From the NCBI GenBank assembly GCA_947625285.1, contig CANQNS010000011.1, positions 1-61,643 on the forward strand: DNA of 61,643 nt, read 5' to 3'. A program made the position numbers and the translations under genes. The notes below the pieces were generated by a model. That model was not told the DNA's origin. It saw only the letters and a program-made list of their open reading frames with translations, and did no database searches. Shown here piece by piece: positions 23,306 to 31,862 of this stretch; the stretch's first letter is position 1, and each line of letters begins with the position of its first letter. The DNA is from an uncultured Oscillospiraceae bacterium (GTDB lineage Bacteria > Bacillota > Clostridia > Oscillospirales > Oscillospiraceae).

Positions 23306-25069
23306 TCAGCCGTATATCTCGCCCTCCGGGGGGACGGCGGGGTCCGTGACGGGCTCCGCGAACTGCTGGTCGATGACCGGGGGAGCCGCGGAGCTGTCCG
23401 TGGCCGCCTGCTGGCTGGAGGCCTCCTGGGCCGCCTTCTCCGCCGCCTTCCGTGCGGCGACGACCTCCTCCTTATCGTAGCAGCTGTAAGCCTCCTTCTG
23501 GGAGCTGATCAAGTTGCCGTTGGCGTCATAGACGTTCCGATAGGAGTTGGCGTAATAGTGCTCGGAATCCTCCCAGGTCTCGTTAGTCATCTCCACATAG
23601 GACCCGTCCACGTCCGTGCCCATGATGCGGATAGTCAGATAGCCGTCCGCCACCCAGGCCTCCAGCTTGATGGGATAGGTCCGGGAGTTGACGAACTTGA
23701 AGTCCGGCCAGCCCCAGCTGACCGTGGCGTCCAGGCCCCGGGGCAGATAGGCCACCACGAACTGGTGGCACCACCGCTCGGTGATGGACAGGTTGGCCTT
23801 CAAAGCGCAGTAGTACAGCGTGGAGCTGCCCTGGCAGATGCCGCCGCCGATGCTCTCCACGTGCTCGCCGTTGGAGAAGGCCCCGGCGGACTGATAGCCC
23901 TTGGCCTCGGTCCGCTGGCCCAGACAGGCGTTGTAGTCGAACTCCTCCCCCGGCTGGAGAACGACGCCGTTCATGGACGCCGCCGCCAGGGAGATGTTGT
24001 TGATGCGGGCGGAGGTGGACCCGGCCAGAGAGGTGCTCTTTTCCGCCAGCACGTCCGCAAAGAGGGTAGCCCGCACCTGCTCGGCGGTGACCTCCGGCTC
24101 CTCAAAGACCAGGGGGATAGTCACTATCTCGCCCTCGTCGGCCTCGTTCCAGAGCTTGGCGGCCTGGTCCTTGTCGAAGCTCACGCCCCGGACGGCGTCC
24201 ACCACCGTGTTGGCCGCCTCGTCATAGTAAGCGTCCGCCGGCTCCACATATACCTTATCATATATCAACTGGAGCAGCTCGTCAACATCCCGCGCCTGCT
24301 CCTGGCTGCCGTCCACCGTGCCGGCCTCCGGCAGCTCATATTGGATGGTGCCGTAATCCTCCGCCTCAAAGGCGGCGCGGATCATCTCCGTGACCGCGGC
24401 GGCGTCCACGCAGGTGGTGCCGGAATTTTTCTTCACGGTCACGTTCTCGGGGCTGATCTGCACGTCGGTGACGCGCATCTTCGCGTCCACCTGCTGCGCC
24501 ACGGGCTGCACCAGTCCCGCGATGATCTGCTCGTCGATGACGGCGGCCGCCTGGTCCACCGCCATGTCCACCGGCTCGGTCTTGCAGGTACGGTAGGCCA
24601 TCAGGTTGGACAGCATGCTGCCGCCCCGGCCGTAGCCGTAGGCCGCCCGGGCCAGATCGGCGCCGTCGGCGGGCTTCAGGCCAAGCTGCTGGGCGGTGAC
24701 GGTCAGACTCTCGCCGGTGGGAAACTCCACCGTAACAGAGGCGTTGTCATATCGGTCCGGGTCGTCCCCCAGGGCCGCCGCAGCCTCGTCCATAGTCATG
24801 CCGCCCACGAACACGCCGTTGACGGACACGTTGGGATAGATGGTAGTCAGCCGTGAGACCCGGTCGGCGTAGGTGAAGCCCACGGCCAGCACGATCACCA
24901 CCACCAGCATCACCGCCGCCACGGGGATCAGCACCTTCATCCACACGCCCGACACCCCGGACCGGGGCGCGGCCTGGCTCTGCCGGGCCGCCGCCCGGGC
25001 CCGCCGGGAGGGGGTGATCCCGCTCTGAGGCCGCCGGTCAGGTCCGTTTTCAAATTTGCGCTCGTCCAT
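23306..25069 (-). CDS. VanW domain membrane-anchored protein
   Basis: 587 residues. A basic cytoplasmic N-terminus and one membrane anchor (about 44-68) lead to two peptidoglycan-binding-4-type modules (about 75-320). A VanW domain (about 345-480) has the landmarks GEEFDYNACLG, IGGGICQGSSTLYY and YLPRGLDATVSWGWPDFKF. The tail is Ala/Ser/Pro-rich. VanW was named in vancomycin clusters, but most copies are chromosomal and of unknown cell-wall function. RBS GAGGTC precedes ATG 25069. No vanHAX homologue is present, so resistance should not be inferred. Confidence 0.9.
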   Translation of the reverse strand: MDERKFENGPDRRPQSGITPSRRARAAARQSQAAPRSGVSGVWMKVLIPVAAVMLVVVIVLAVGFTYADRVSRLTTIYPNVSVNGVFVGGMTMDEAAAALGDDPDRYDNASVTVEFPTGESLTVTAQQLGLKPADGADLARAAYGYGRGGSMLSNLMAYRTCKTEPVDMAVDQAAAVIDEQIIAGLVQPVAQQVDAKMRVTDVQISPENVTVKKNSGTTCVDAAAVTEMIRAAFEAEDYGTIQYELPEAGTVDGSQEQARDVDELLQLIYDKVYVEPADAYYDEAANTVVDAVRGVSFDKDQAAKLWNEADEGEIVTIPLVFEEPEVTAEQVRATLFADVLAEKSTSLAGSTSARINNISLAAASMNGVVLQPGEEFDYNACLGQRTEAKGYQSAGAFSNGEHVESIGGGICQGSSTLYYCALKANLSITERWCHQFVVAYLPRGLDATVSWGWPDFKFVNSRTYPIKLEAWVADGYLTIRIMGTDVDGSYVEMTNETWEDSEHYYANSYRNVYDANGNLISSQKEAYSCYDKEEVVAARKAAEKAAQEASSQQAATDSSAAPPVIDQQFAEPVTDPAVPPEGEIYG

Positions 25070-25093
25070 GCGCCATGACCTCCTCTTTCTCTC

Positions 25094-26329
25094 TCATATC
25101 CGCAGGCCGCCGGAAGCTTCGGTAAGCTCGCCCACGTCCATCTCCAAACTCTCCTCGATCCAGGGGTTACCGCTGATGCGGTGCTCCGCCTGGGCCTCCC
25201 ACAGAGAGCCGATCAAAATATTCGACAGCAAAAAGCCCTGGGGGGTGAAGCACCACCGGCCGTCGAATTTCTTCGTCCAGCCGTCCTTCTCATATTCCTG
25301 CAGCAACGCCTCGATGGGGGCGAAGTCGCTGCGGTAGATCCTGTGATACTCCTCCTGGGAGATGCCCCGGCCCCGGCGCATGCCCAGCATCAGGTACTCC
25401 GCCGCCCGGTCCAGCTCGTCCAGCTTCTCATACTCGTCCAGGATGTCCCCGCCGCCCATCACGCCGCCGATGTACCCGGCCAGGCTCCGAACAAAGCTGA
25501 AGCGGGTGTTTCCCATGCAGGAATGGGCCCCGGGGCCGAAGCCCAGGTAGTCCTCCAGGTCCCAGTACTTCATGTTGTGCCGGCAGACCTTGCCCCGGCG
25601 GGCGAAGTTGGACACCTCATACTGCTGATAGCCGTAGTGCTGCAGCGTCTCCACGGTGTAAAGGTACATATCCGCCTGCTCGTCGTCGGTGGGGATGACG
25701 GGGCTGTCCTTGTACTGGTCGTACATGGGCGTTCCCTCCTCCAGCTTCAGGCCGTAGCAGCTCAGATGCTCCGGCTCCAGGTCCAGGGCTTTAGCCAGGG
25801 ATTCGGCCCAGTCGGCCTTGGTCTGGTTGGGCAGGCCGTAGATGAGGTCGATGCTCAGATTGTCGAAGCCCGCCGCCCGGATCAGCTTCACCGCCTTTTT
25901 CACCTGGGTGAAGTTGTGCCGGCGGCCGATGATCTTCAAAAGGTCGTCGCTGGCGGACTGGACCCCCAGGGAGATGCGGTTGACGCCCTCCTTTTTCATC
26001 AGGGCCAGATCGTGCCGGGAAACGCTGTCCGGGTTGCACTCCACCGTGACCTCCGCGCTCTTGAGCACCTTCCCCGCCCGTTTCAGGGCGTTGAACACCT
26101 CCATCAGCCGCTTGGCCCCGTAGTAGCTGGGGGTGCCGCCGCCGAAGTAGACCGTGTCGATATAGTACGGAGCCATGGCGCTCTCCGCCTCCTTGATGTG
26201 GCGCAGCAGCGCGTCCTGGTACTTGCCCATGCGCTTGTCGCACCCCGCCAGGGAGTAGAAATCACAGTATCCGCACTTGGAGGCGCAGAAAGGTATGTGG
26301 ATGTATATGCCCAGATGTTTATCAGCCAT
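25094..26329 (-). CDS. hemW: Radical SAM protein HemW (coproporphyrinogen III oxidase-like, heme chaperone)
   Basis: 411 residues. The radical SAM cluster motif C15-x3-C19-x2-C22 sits in IPFCASKCGYCDFYS; FGGGTPSYY and the C-terminal HemN-like domain follow. In many bacteria HemW is a heme-binding insertase rather than the oxidase HemN, and the conserved CxxxCxxC with C-F/Y context fits HemW. In an organism that seems to lack respiration its client is unclear. RBS AAGGATCG precedes ATG 26329. A palindromic element lies on its 5' side. Confidence 0.9.
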   Translation of the reverse strand: MADKHLGIYIHIPFCASKCGYCDFYSLAGCDKRMGKYQDALLRHIKEAESAMAPYYIDTVYFGGGTPSYYGAKRLMEVFNALKRAGKVLKSAEVTVECNPDSVSRHDLALMKKEGVNRISLGVQSASDDLLKIIGRRHNFTQVKKAVKLIRAAGFDNLSIDLIYGLPNQTKADWAESLAKALDLEPEHLSCYGLKLEEGTPMYDQYKDSPVIPTDDEQADMYLYTVETLQHYGYQQYEVSNFARRGKVCRHNMKYWDLEDYLGFGPGAHSCMGNTRFSFVRSLAGYIGGVMGGGDILDEYEKLDELDRAAEYLMLGMRRGRGISQEEYHRIYRSDFAPIEALLQEYEKDGWTKKFDGRWCFTPQGFLLSNILIGSLWEAQAEHRISGNPWIEESLEMDVGELTEASGGLRI

Positions 26330-26357
26330 AGTTGTTCGATCCTTGACCGTTTCTTGG

Positions 26358-26478
26358 GCCCCCTCTGACGAGGGGGCTGTCGCCGCCGTCAGGCGGTGAC
26401 TGGGGGAGAGAAAAATTTAAATATCTCTCCCTCCGTCGCGCCCTGGCGGGCGCGCCACCTCCCTCGTCAGAGGGAGGC
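26358..26478. repeat. Palindromic intergenic element with inverted ends and five hairpins
   Basis: The end hairpins 26358-26377 and 26458-26477 share the core CCCTCTGACGAGGG as exact reverse complements. Between them lie 26380-26399 (8 bp, loop GTCA), a central 26404-26431 stem with an A/T loop, and 26437-26454 (7 bp, loop TGGC). The layout is MITE-like or REP-like with no coding capacity. It fills the space between hemW and the 3' end of the AAA+ gene. Confidence 0.75.
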
Positions 26479-26479
26479 T

Positions 26480-27934
26480 TTACTTTATGCCGTCAGTCGT
26501 TTCCTCCGGCAGAAAATCCGCCTTGGTGAAGCGGACCAGATCCTCCTTGGAGGGGGCCTCCATGGCCGCCACCCGATCCGCCTGGCGGACCACCATGTCC
26601 TCGAACTGGTTTCGCACGTCCCGGCCGTTGCCGAAGTTCTCGTCCCGGCCCTCGTAAAGCCCGGTGAAGAACTCCTTGGAATAGGCCTCCGCCTCCTGGT
26701 CCAGCTCGTAGCCGTTTTTCTTGCACTGGAGATGGAAGATGGCGTTGAGCTGGTCCCCGTCGTAGTCCTCAAAGAAGATGTACTTGTTGAACCGGCTCTC
26801 CAGGCCCGGATTGGAGCTCAAAAACCGTTCCATGGGTCCCGTGTAGCCCGCCACGATCACCACCAGCTCGTCCCGGTGGTCCTCCATGGCCTTCAGCACC
26901 GTCTCGATGGCCTCCCGGCCGAAGTCGTTCTCCCCGCCGCTGGCAAGAGAGTAGGCCTCGTCGATGAACAGCACCCCGCCCAGCGCGGAGGATATGACCT
27001 CCTGGGTCTTGATGGCCGTCTGCCCCACATAGCCCGCCACCAGGCCGGACCGATCCACCTCCACCAACTGGCCCTTGCTCAAGGCCCCGATGGCGGCGTA
27101 CAGCCCGCCTATGAGCCGGGCCACGGTGGTCTTGCCGGTGCCGGGGTTGCCCATGAATACCATGTGCAGGCTCAAAGGCGGCACGGGCAGGCCCGCGTCC
27201 TTCCTGAGCTGACGGACTTTCACCAGGTTCATCATGCTCTTGACGTCTTTTTTCACCTGCTCAAGCCCCACCAGGCCGTCCAGCTCCGCCATGAGCTGGT
27301 CCAGATCGGGCTTTTCCGGGGCCGGAGACGCCTCCGCCGGGGGCTTGTCCCCCGCCTGGCCCTGGGTGGGGCCGGTCTGGCCCGCCGCCCGGGGCGGGTT
27401 CTTTTCCAGGAACGAGGGCTCCGCGCTGGTGACGAAATCCGCCGCCCGCAGGCCCGGCTTGCTCTTTTTCACCCCCGCGCTGTCGCACAGGGCAGTCAGC
27501 TTGTCCGCGCACTCGGTGATGTACTCCGCCTCGGCGTAGGTCACGTCGTCGTCCACCGCCGCCAGGCACAGCAGGATGTTTGTCAGCATTCGGATGAACA
27601 CCCGGGAGCAGTCTGTGCCCCGCTGGACGTCCTGTTCCGTCAGCGACCAGAAAAACAGCGGCGGCAGAAAGGCGGTCTGCTTGCTGACCGCCGTGGTCAA
27701 CGCCCACAAAAGCCACTTGGGCTGGGGCCGGCCTTTGGAGTACAGGGCGTTCACCGCCTCGGCGTGCTCCTCGGTGAGACTGGCGCTGTGGGAGAACAGC
27801 TGCAGCGCGCAGGACACGCAAAAGTCGTCCATCTGCCCCGCCAGGCCCCGTCCGGCGATCTTGTAAAACGCCTCCGTGTTGGCTACATATGTCTTGTGCA
27901 GCTCCTCCGGGGACCGCTTCCATTGGGTGGGCAT
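26480..27934 (-). CDS. AAA+ ATPase of the SpoVK/CbbX family
   Basis: 484 residues. The AAA module is C-terminal: Walker A GNPGTGKTT (262-270), Walker B VLFIDEAY (321-328), sensor 1 VIVAGYTG and an arginine-finger LESRFNKYI. Residues 1-150 form an uncharacterised helical domain with several cysteines, joined by a Pro/Ala/Glu linker (170-210). CbbX removes inhibitors from Rubisco and SpoVK acts late in sporulation; neither context is present, so the client is unknown. It is preceded by an A+T-rich promoter region and stands alone. Confidence 0.85.
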   Translation of the reverse strand: MPTQWKRSPEELHKTYVANTEAFYKIAGRGLAGQMDDFCVSCALQLFSHSASLTEEHAEAVNALYSKGRPQPKWLLWALTTAVSKQTAFLPPLFFWSLTEQDVQRGTDCSRVFIRMLTNILLCLAAVDDDVTYAEAEYITECADKLTALCDSAGVKKSKPGLRAADFVTSAEPSFLEKNPPRAAGQTGPTQGQAGDKPPAEASPAPEKPDLDQLMAELDGLVGLEQVKKDVKSMMNLVKVRQLRKDAGLPVPPLSLHMVFMGNPGTGKTTVARLIGGLYAAIGALSKGQLVEVDRSGLVAGYVGQTAIKTQEVISSALGGVLFIDEAYSLASGGENDFGREAIETVLKAMEDHRDELVVIVAGYTGPMERFLSSNPGLESRFNKYIFFEDYDGDQLNAIFHLQCKKNGYELDQEAEAYSKEFFTGLYEGRDENFGNGRDVRNQFEDMVVRQADRVAAMEAPSKEDLVRFTKADFLPEETTDGIK

Positions 27935-27997
27935 GCGCCTCGCCCCCTTCCCTCTCGCTTCCGCTTCTCGCCCGCTGTATAATGGGGTGTAAAATAT

Positions 27998-28026
27998 ATT
28001 ATATTACAAAAATTACAAAAAACAAG
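27998..28026 (-). promoter_or_regulatory. A+T-rich promoter region of the AAA+ gene with TTACAAAAA repeats
   Basis: Minus-strand TATAAT (27998-28003) with TTGTTT about 16 bases upstream. The surrounding 27990-28060 carries three or four direct copies of TTACAAAAA on the plus strand, spaced irregularly, which could be regulator sites. Confidence 0.45.
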
Positions 28027-28075
28027 TATAAATAACAAAAAAATTACAAAAATTCTGGAAAATATGGGAGACACA

Positions 28076-28123
28076 GCAAGACCCCGGCTCGTAAGAGCCA
28101 GGGTCCTGGGGATCTTGCTGTTA
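28076..28123. terminator. Imperfect long hairpin at the 3' end of nagA
   Basis: CAGCAAGACCCC pairs with GGGGATCTTGCTG around an inner GGCTC-GTAA-GAGCC stem, immediately after the nagA stop. The U-tract is weak on the minus strand. Confidence 0.5.
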
Positions 28124-29236
28124 TTTTGTAAGGGTCTTGCCGTGGAAAATGACCGAGCGCAGGGACAGGTCCGGCCCCAGCGCCACGATGTTGGCGATCT
28201 TGCCCGCCTCCAGGCTGCCGTAGCGGTCATAGATGCCCAGGGCCTTGGCGGGATTCACCGCCGCGGCGGTGACGGCCGTGTGCAGGTCGACGCCGAAGCC
28301 CACGGCCCGGACCATGCCCCCCATCAGGTCGGTGATGGACCCGGCGATGGTGCCGTCGGCCAGGGTAGCCAGAGGGCCCTTCACGAAGATGTCCTGGCCG
28401 CCCAGCTCATACTGGCCGTCGGGCATACCGCAGGCGCGCAGAGAGTCGCTGATGATGATGACCCGATCCCTGCCGAACAGCTTGAACACCGCCCGGATGA
28501 CGGCGGGGTGGATGTGGACCCCGTCGCAGATCAGCTCCACCCGGCAGTCGGAGTCCGACGCGGCCCCCACGGGGCCGGGCTCCCGGTGGGCGAAGGGATT
28601 CATGGCGTTGAAGAGGTGGGTGGCCTGCTTCGCGCCCGCGTCGAAGGCCGCCAGGGCCTGGTCGTAGTTGCAGGCGGTGTGGGCCACGCTGACCGTCACC
28701 TGGTCCTTCACCCGGCGGATGAAGTCCACGGCCCCCGGGGCCTCCGGGGCCAGGCTCACCAGCTTTACCAGCCCCCCGGACAGCTCCTTCAGCCGCAGCA
28801 GCAGCTCCGGGTCCGGGTCCCGTATCCAGGCGCCGTTTTGCGCGCCCTTCTTGGCTTGGGACAGGAACGGCCCCTCCAGGTTCACCCCCACCAGGTCGGA
28901 CCCGGACACGGCGTGCTTTTTATGCTCCGCCGCGGTCCGGCATATCTTCTCCAGCTGGGGCACGTCCAGCGTCATGCCCGCCGGGCAGAACTGGGTCACG
29001 CCCCGGCTCAGCTCATAGTCGGCCATGGTCTGCAGCCCGGCGGGGTCCCCGTCGGAGAAGTCCGCGCCCATGCAGCCGTGAAAGTGCAGGTCCGTCAGCC
29101 CCGGGATGATCCAGCAGCCGGACACGTCCACTGTCTCCCCCTTGCTGTCGGGCACGATGGTCTCCCCCTCCAGGCACAGGTCCCGGAGAACGAAGCCCTT
29201 TTGCGGGTCGAATACCCGCCCGCCGGTCAGCCGCAT
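28121..29236 (-). CDS. nagA: N-acetylglucosamine-6-phosphate deacetylase
   Basis: 371 residues of the amidohydrolase fold. The metal/substrate motif LTDLHFHGCMGADF (near 50-63), NLEGPF, SVAHTACN and the catalytic LICDGVHIHP/IISDS blocks match NagA. It converts GlcNAc-6-P to glucosamine-6-P plus acetate in the cytoplasm. Its ATG overlaps the nagB stop by ten bases, placing it last in the transporter-nagB-nagA operon. Confidence 0.94.
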   Translation of the reverse strand: MRLTGGRVFDPQKGFVLRDLCLEGETIVPDSKGETVDVSGCWIIPGLTDLHFHGCMGADFSDGDPAGLQTMADYELSRGVTQFCPAGMTLDVPQLEKICRTAAEHKKHAVSGSDLVGVNLEGPFLSQAKKGAQNGAWIRDPDPELLLRLKELSGGLVKLVSLAPEAPGAVDFIRRVKDQVTVSVAHTACNYDQALAAFDAGAKQATHLFNAMNPFAHREPGPVGAASDSDCRVELICDGVHIHPAVIRAVFKLFGRDRVIIISDSLRACGMPDGQYELGGQDIFVKGPLATLADGTIAGSITDLMGGMVRAVGFGVDLHTAVTAAAVNPAKALGIYDRYGSLEAGKIANIVALGPDLSLRSVIFHGKTLTK

Positions 29237-29979
29237 ACCGCCACCCCCGTCTCCAGCAGGCCCGCCAGGGCCGCCTGGTCGCCTACCAGCACCACATCCG
29301 GGTGCAGCTGCAGGATGGAGGCGGGCATCCGGGGGGTGATGGGCCCGGCGAAGGCGGCCTTCACGGCGGCGGTCTTGTCCGCGCCGCTGACTACCATCAG
29401 GATCCTCTTCGCCCGCATGATGGCCCCCACGCCCATAGTCAGGGCCTTTTTGGGCACCTCCTCCCGGTCCGCGAAGAACCGGGCGTTGGCGTTGATGGTG
29501 GATTCGGTCAGCTCCACCACATGGGTGGGCGCGATGAAGGCGTCCGCCGGCTCGTTGAAGCCGATGTGGCCGTTGTGGCCCATGCCCAGCAGCTGCATAT
29601 CCGCCGGGCCCAGCTCCTTCAGCAGCGCCTCATACCGGCGGCACTCCGCCTCCAGGTCCGGGGCCTTGCCGTTGGGCACATGGGTGTTGGCCTTGTCGAT
29701 GTTGATGTGGTCGAAGAGGTTCTTGTTCATGAAGTACCGATAGCTCTGGTCGTGGGTCCCGTCCAGCCCCGCGTACTCGTCCAGATTCGCGGTCCGGACA
29801 TGGGAGAAGTCCAGATCCCCCGCCGCGCAGCCGGCGGCCAGCTCCCGGTACAGCCCCACCGGCGTGGAGCCGGTAGCCAGGCCCAGCAGGCAGTCGGGCT
29901 TGGCGATGACCTGGGCCGCCATGACGGCCGCCGCCCGGCGGCTCATGGCCTCGTAATCATTGGTAACATAGATCTGCAT
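29227..29979 (-). CDS. nagB: Glucosamine-6-phosphate deaminase
   Basis: 250 residues, standard length. Motifs seen are LATGSTPVGLYREL (phosphate loop), NLDEYAGL with the catalytic Asp, HDQSYRYFMN, and LGMGHNGHIGFNEP containing the ring-opening His. It converts glucosamine-6-P to fructose-6-P and ammonia. It is coupled to nagA by overlap and follows the permease genes within about eight bases, so uptake and catabolism share one transcript. Confidence 0.95.
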   Translation of the reverse strand: MQIYVTNDYEAMSRRAAAVMAAQVIAKPDCLLGLATGSTPVGLYRELAAGCAAGDLDFSHVRTANLDEYAGLDGTHDQSYRYFMNKNLFDHINIDKANTHVPNGKAPDLEAECRRYEALLKELGPADMQLLGMGHNGHIGFNEPADAFIAPTHVVELTESTINANARFFADREEVPKKALTMGVGAIMRAKRILMVVSGADKTAAVKAAFAGPITPRMPASILQLHPDVVLVGDQAALAGLLETGVAVCG

Positions 29980-29986
29980 ATTTCTA

Positions 29987-30814
29987 TCATCCTTTCACCG
30001 CACCCATGGTGATACCCTGGGTGAAGAATTTTTGGAACACCAGGAACACCGTCACGATCGGCACAGCTCCCAGCGCAGCCCCGGCCATCAGCAGGCCATA
30101 GTTCGTGGCGAACTCCGCCTGCAGCGTGGCGATGCCCAGGGAGATAGTCAGATTGGCCCGGGACTGGAGCATGATGAGCTGCAGGAAATAGTCGTTCCAC
30201 GTGTTGATGAAGGTGAAGATAGCCAGCGCGCCGAAGGCGGGCTTGATGATGGGACACACCACCCGCAGGAACGTGCGGACCTCCCCCGCCCCGTCGATGC
30301 GGGCCGCCTCCAGGATCTCCGTGGGGACCGTTTCGGAAAACTGCTTCATCAAAAATACGCCGAAGGGCCAGCCCACCGTGGGCAGGATCACGGCCCAAAG
30401 CGTGTCCGCCAGCTTCAGCCGCGCCATGATCCGCACCAGCGGCACCAGCACCACCTGCTTGGGCAGCGCCATGGCGCAGATGATCAGGCTGAACACCACG
30501 GCCCGGCCGTAAAATCGCTTTTTCGCCAGCACGTACCCCGCCATGGAGGCGGTGACGCACACCAGGATCATGCTGCAAAGGGAGATGAACACCGTGTTGA
30601 ACATCCAGTTCCCCGCCGGGTTTCTGAACAGCTTCTGGAAGTTCTCCAGCGTGGGGTGCAGCGGGAACCACTCCGGCGGCAGCTTGATGGCTACGTTCTG
30701 CCGTTTCAGAGAGCCGGTCAGGATCCAGTAAAAGGGAAAGATGAACGTGAAGGCGATCACCGCCAGCAGCAGGATCGAGATGAATCTGTAAAATGTGATC
30801 TTTCTGCTTTTCAT
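29987..30814 (-). CDS. ABC sugar transporter permease, MalG/CUT1 type
   Basis: 275 residues with six membrane helices. The EAA loop that docks the ATPase is present as EAARIDGAGEVRTFLRVVCPIIKPA (near 180-205). It forms the channel with the permease at 30828. No ATP-binding gene lies in the operon, so a shared MsmK/UgpC-type ATPase elsewhere is expected. RBS GGAGGGCGG precedes ATG 30814. Confidence 0.92.
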   Translation of the reverse strand: MKSRKITFYRFISILLLAVIAFTFIFPFYWILTGSLKRQNVAIKLPPEWFPLHPTLENFQKLFRNPAGNWMFNTVFISLCSMILVCVTASMAGYVLAKKRFYGRAVVFSLIICAMALPKQVVLVPLVRIMARLKLADTLWAVILPTVGWPFGVFLMKQFSETVPTEILEAARIDGAGEVRTFLRVVCPIIKPAFGALAIFTFINTWNDYFLQLIMLQSRANLTISLGIATLQAEFATNYGLLMAGAALGAVPIVTVFLVFQKFFTQGITMGAVKG

Positions 30815-30827
30815 GCTTCCGCCCTCC

Positions 30828-31757
30828 TCAATACGAGACGTCCTTGCTCATCACCTTGAACTGGATAGCGCTCAGTATGGCGATGACGATGGCAAGGATG
30901 ACGCCCATGGAGTTGGCATAGCCGTATTTGTACAGCGAGAACGCGTTTTGATAGAGGTAATACATCACCGTGTTGGTGCTGCCCGACGGTCCGCCGGAGG
31001 TGAGAAGCTGGATCAGCGAGAAGCACTGGAAGGTGTTGATGGTGGTGATGACTACGATATAGAGGGTGGTGGGCATGATCTGGGGCCACTTGATCCGCCA
31101 GAACACCTGCATATTGTTGGCCCCGTCCACCTGGGCCGCTTCCACCAGGGACTGGTCCACGTTGCCCAGGGCCGCCACGTACAGCACGATGGGCTGGCCC
31201 ACATAGGTGGTGAACATGATGGTTATGATGCACCAGATGGCAAAGCGCGTGTCGCCCAGGAAGCGGATGTTCCTGTCGATGAGGCCCACCGCCTTCAGCA
31301 GATAGTTGAGGATGCCGCTGTAGCCGTCGAACATCCAACGCCAGACCACCACCACCGCCACGGTGCCCGTGACAACCGGCAGATAGAACACGCACCGGAA
31401 AAAGGAACACCAGCCCGGCTTCATCTTGTAGATCACGGAGCTGACCCACAGAGAAAACAGCGTGACCGATGGGACCGTGACTACCACCAGGAAGAACGTG
31501 TTCCCCATGGAGCGCAGAAATACGCTGTCATGAAACAGGTCCCTATAGTTTTTCAGACCGACGAACGTCTCCTTGGAAACGGGATTTTTCATAGTATAAT
31601 TGAACATGCTGGTCACAACGCCCATGATCATGGGCAGGACCACGAAGGCCGCGAAGAAGCACAGGGCCGGCAGCATGAACAGATAGGCCGTCAGCGTCTC
31701 GCGCCGTTTGAGCGCGTGGCTGCCGCCGGGGATAGCGGGAGCGTTATTCCGAGCCAT
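30828..31757 (-). CDS. ABC sugar transporter permease, MalF/CUT1 type
   Basis: 309 residues from ATG 31757 (MARNNAPAIPGG), with GGGAGG upstream; a longer frame to 31820 adds an implausible Arg-rich stretch. Six membrane helices and the EAA loop EAAQVDGANNMQVFWRIKWPQI are present. It pairs with the MalG-type permease that follows by 13 bases. Confidence 0.92.
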   Translation of the reverse strand: MARNNAPAIPGGSHALKRRETLTAYLFMLPALCFFAAFVVLPMIMGVVTSMFNYTMKNPVSKETFVGLKNYRDLFHDSVFLRSMGNTFFLVVVTVPSVTLFSLWVSSVIYKMKPGWCSFFRCVFYLPVVTGTVAVVVVWRWMFDGYSGILNYLLKAVGLIDRNIRFLGDTRFAIWCIITIMFTTYVGQPIVLYVAALGNVDQSLVEAAQVDGANNMQVFWRIKWPQIMPTTLYIVVITTINTFQCFSLIQLLTSGGPSGSTNTVMYYLYQNAFSLYKYGYANSMGVILAIVIAILSAIQFKVMSKDVSY

Positions 31758-31862
31758 ACATATCCTCCCTTCTCTGAAAATGAAACCGCCTCCCCGCCTG
31801 CGCGGGGAGGCGGCCTTCATTAAAACTGCATATAAGGCAACCGCCTGATATAATAGACGCCG

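Noticed and set aside
23306-25069. Vancomycin resistance suggested by a VanW domain
   Set aside because: VanW alone is widespread and no vanHAX or vanRS genes are present.
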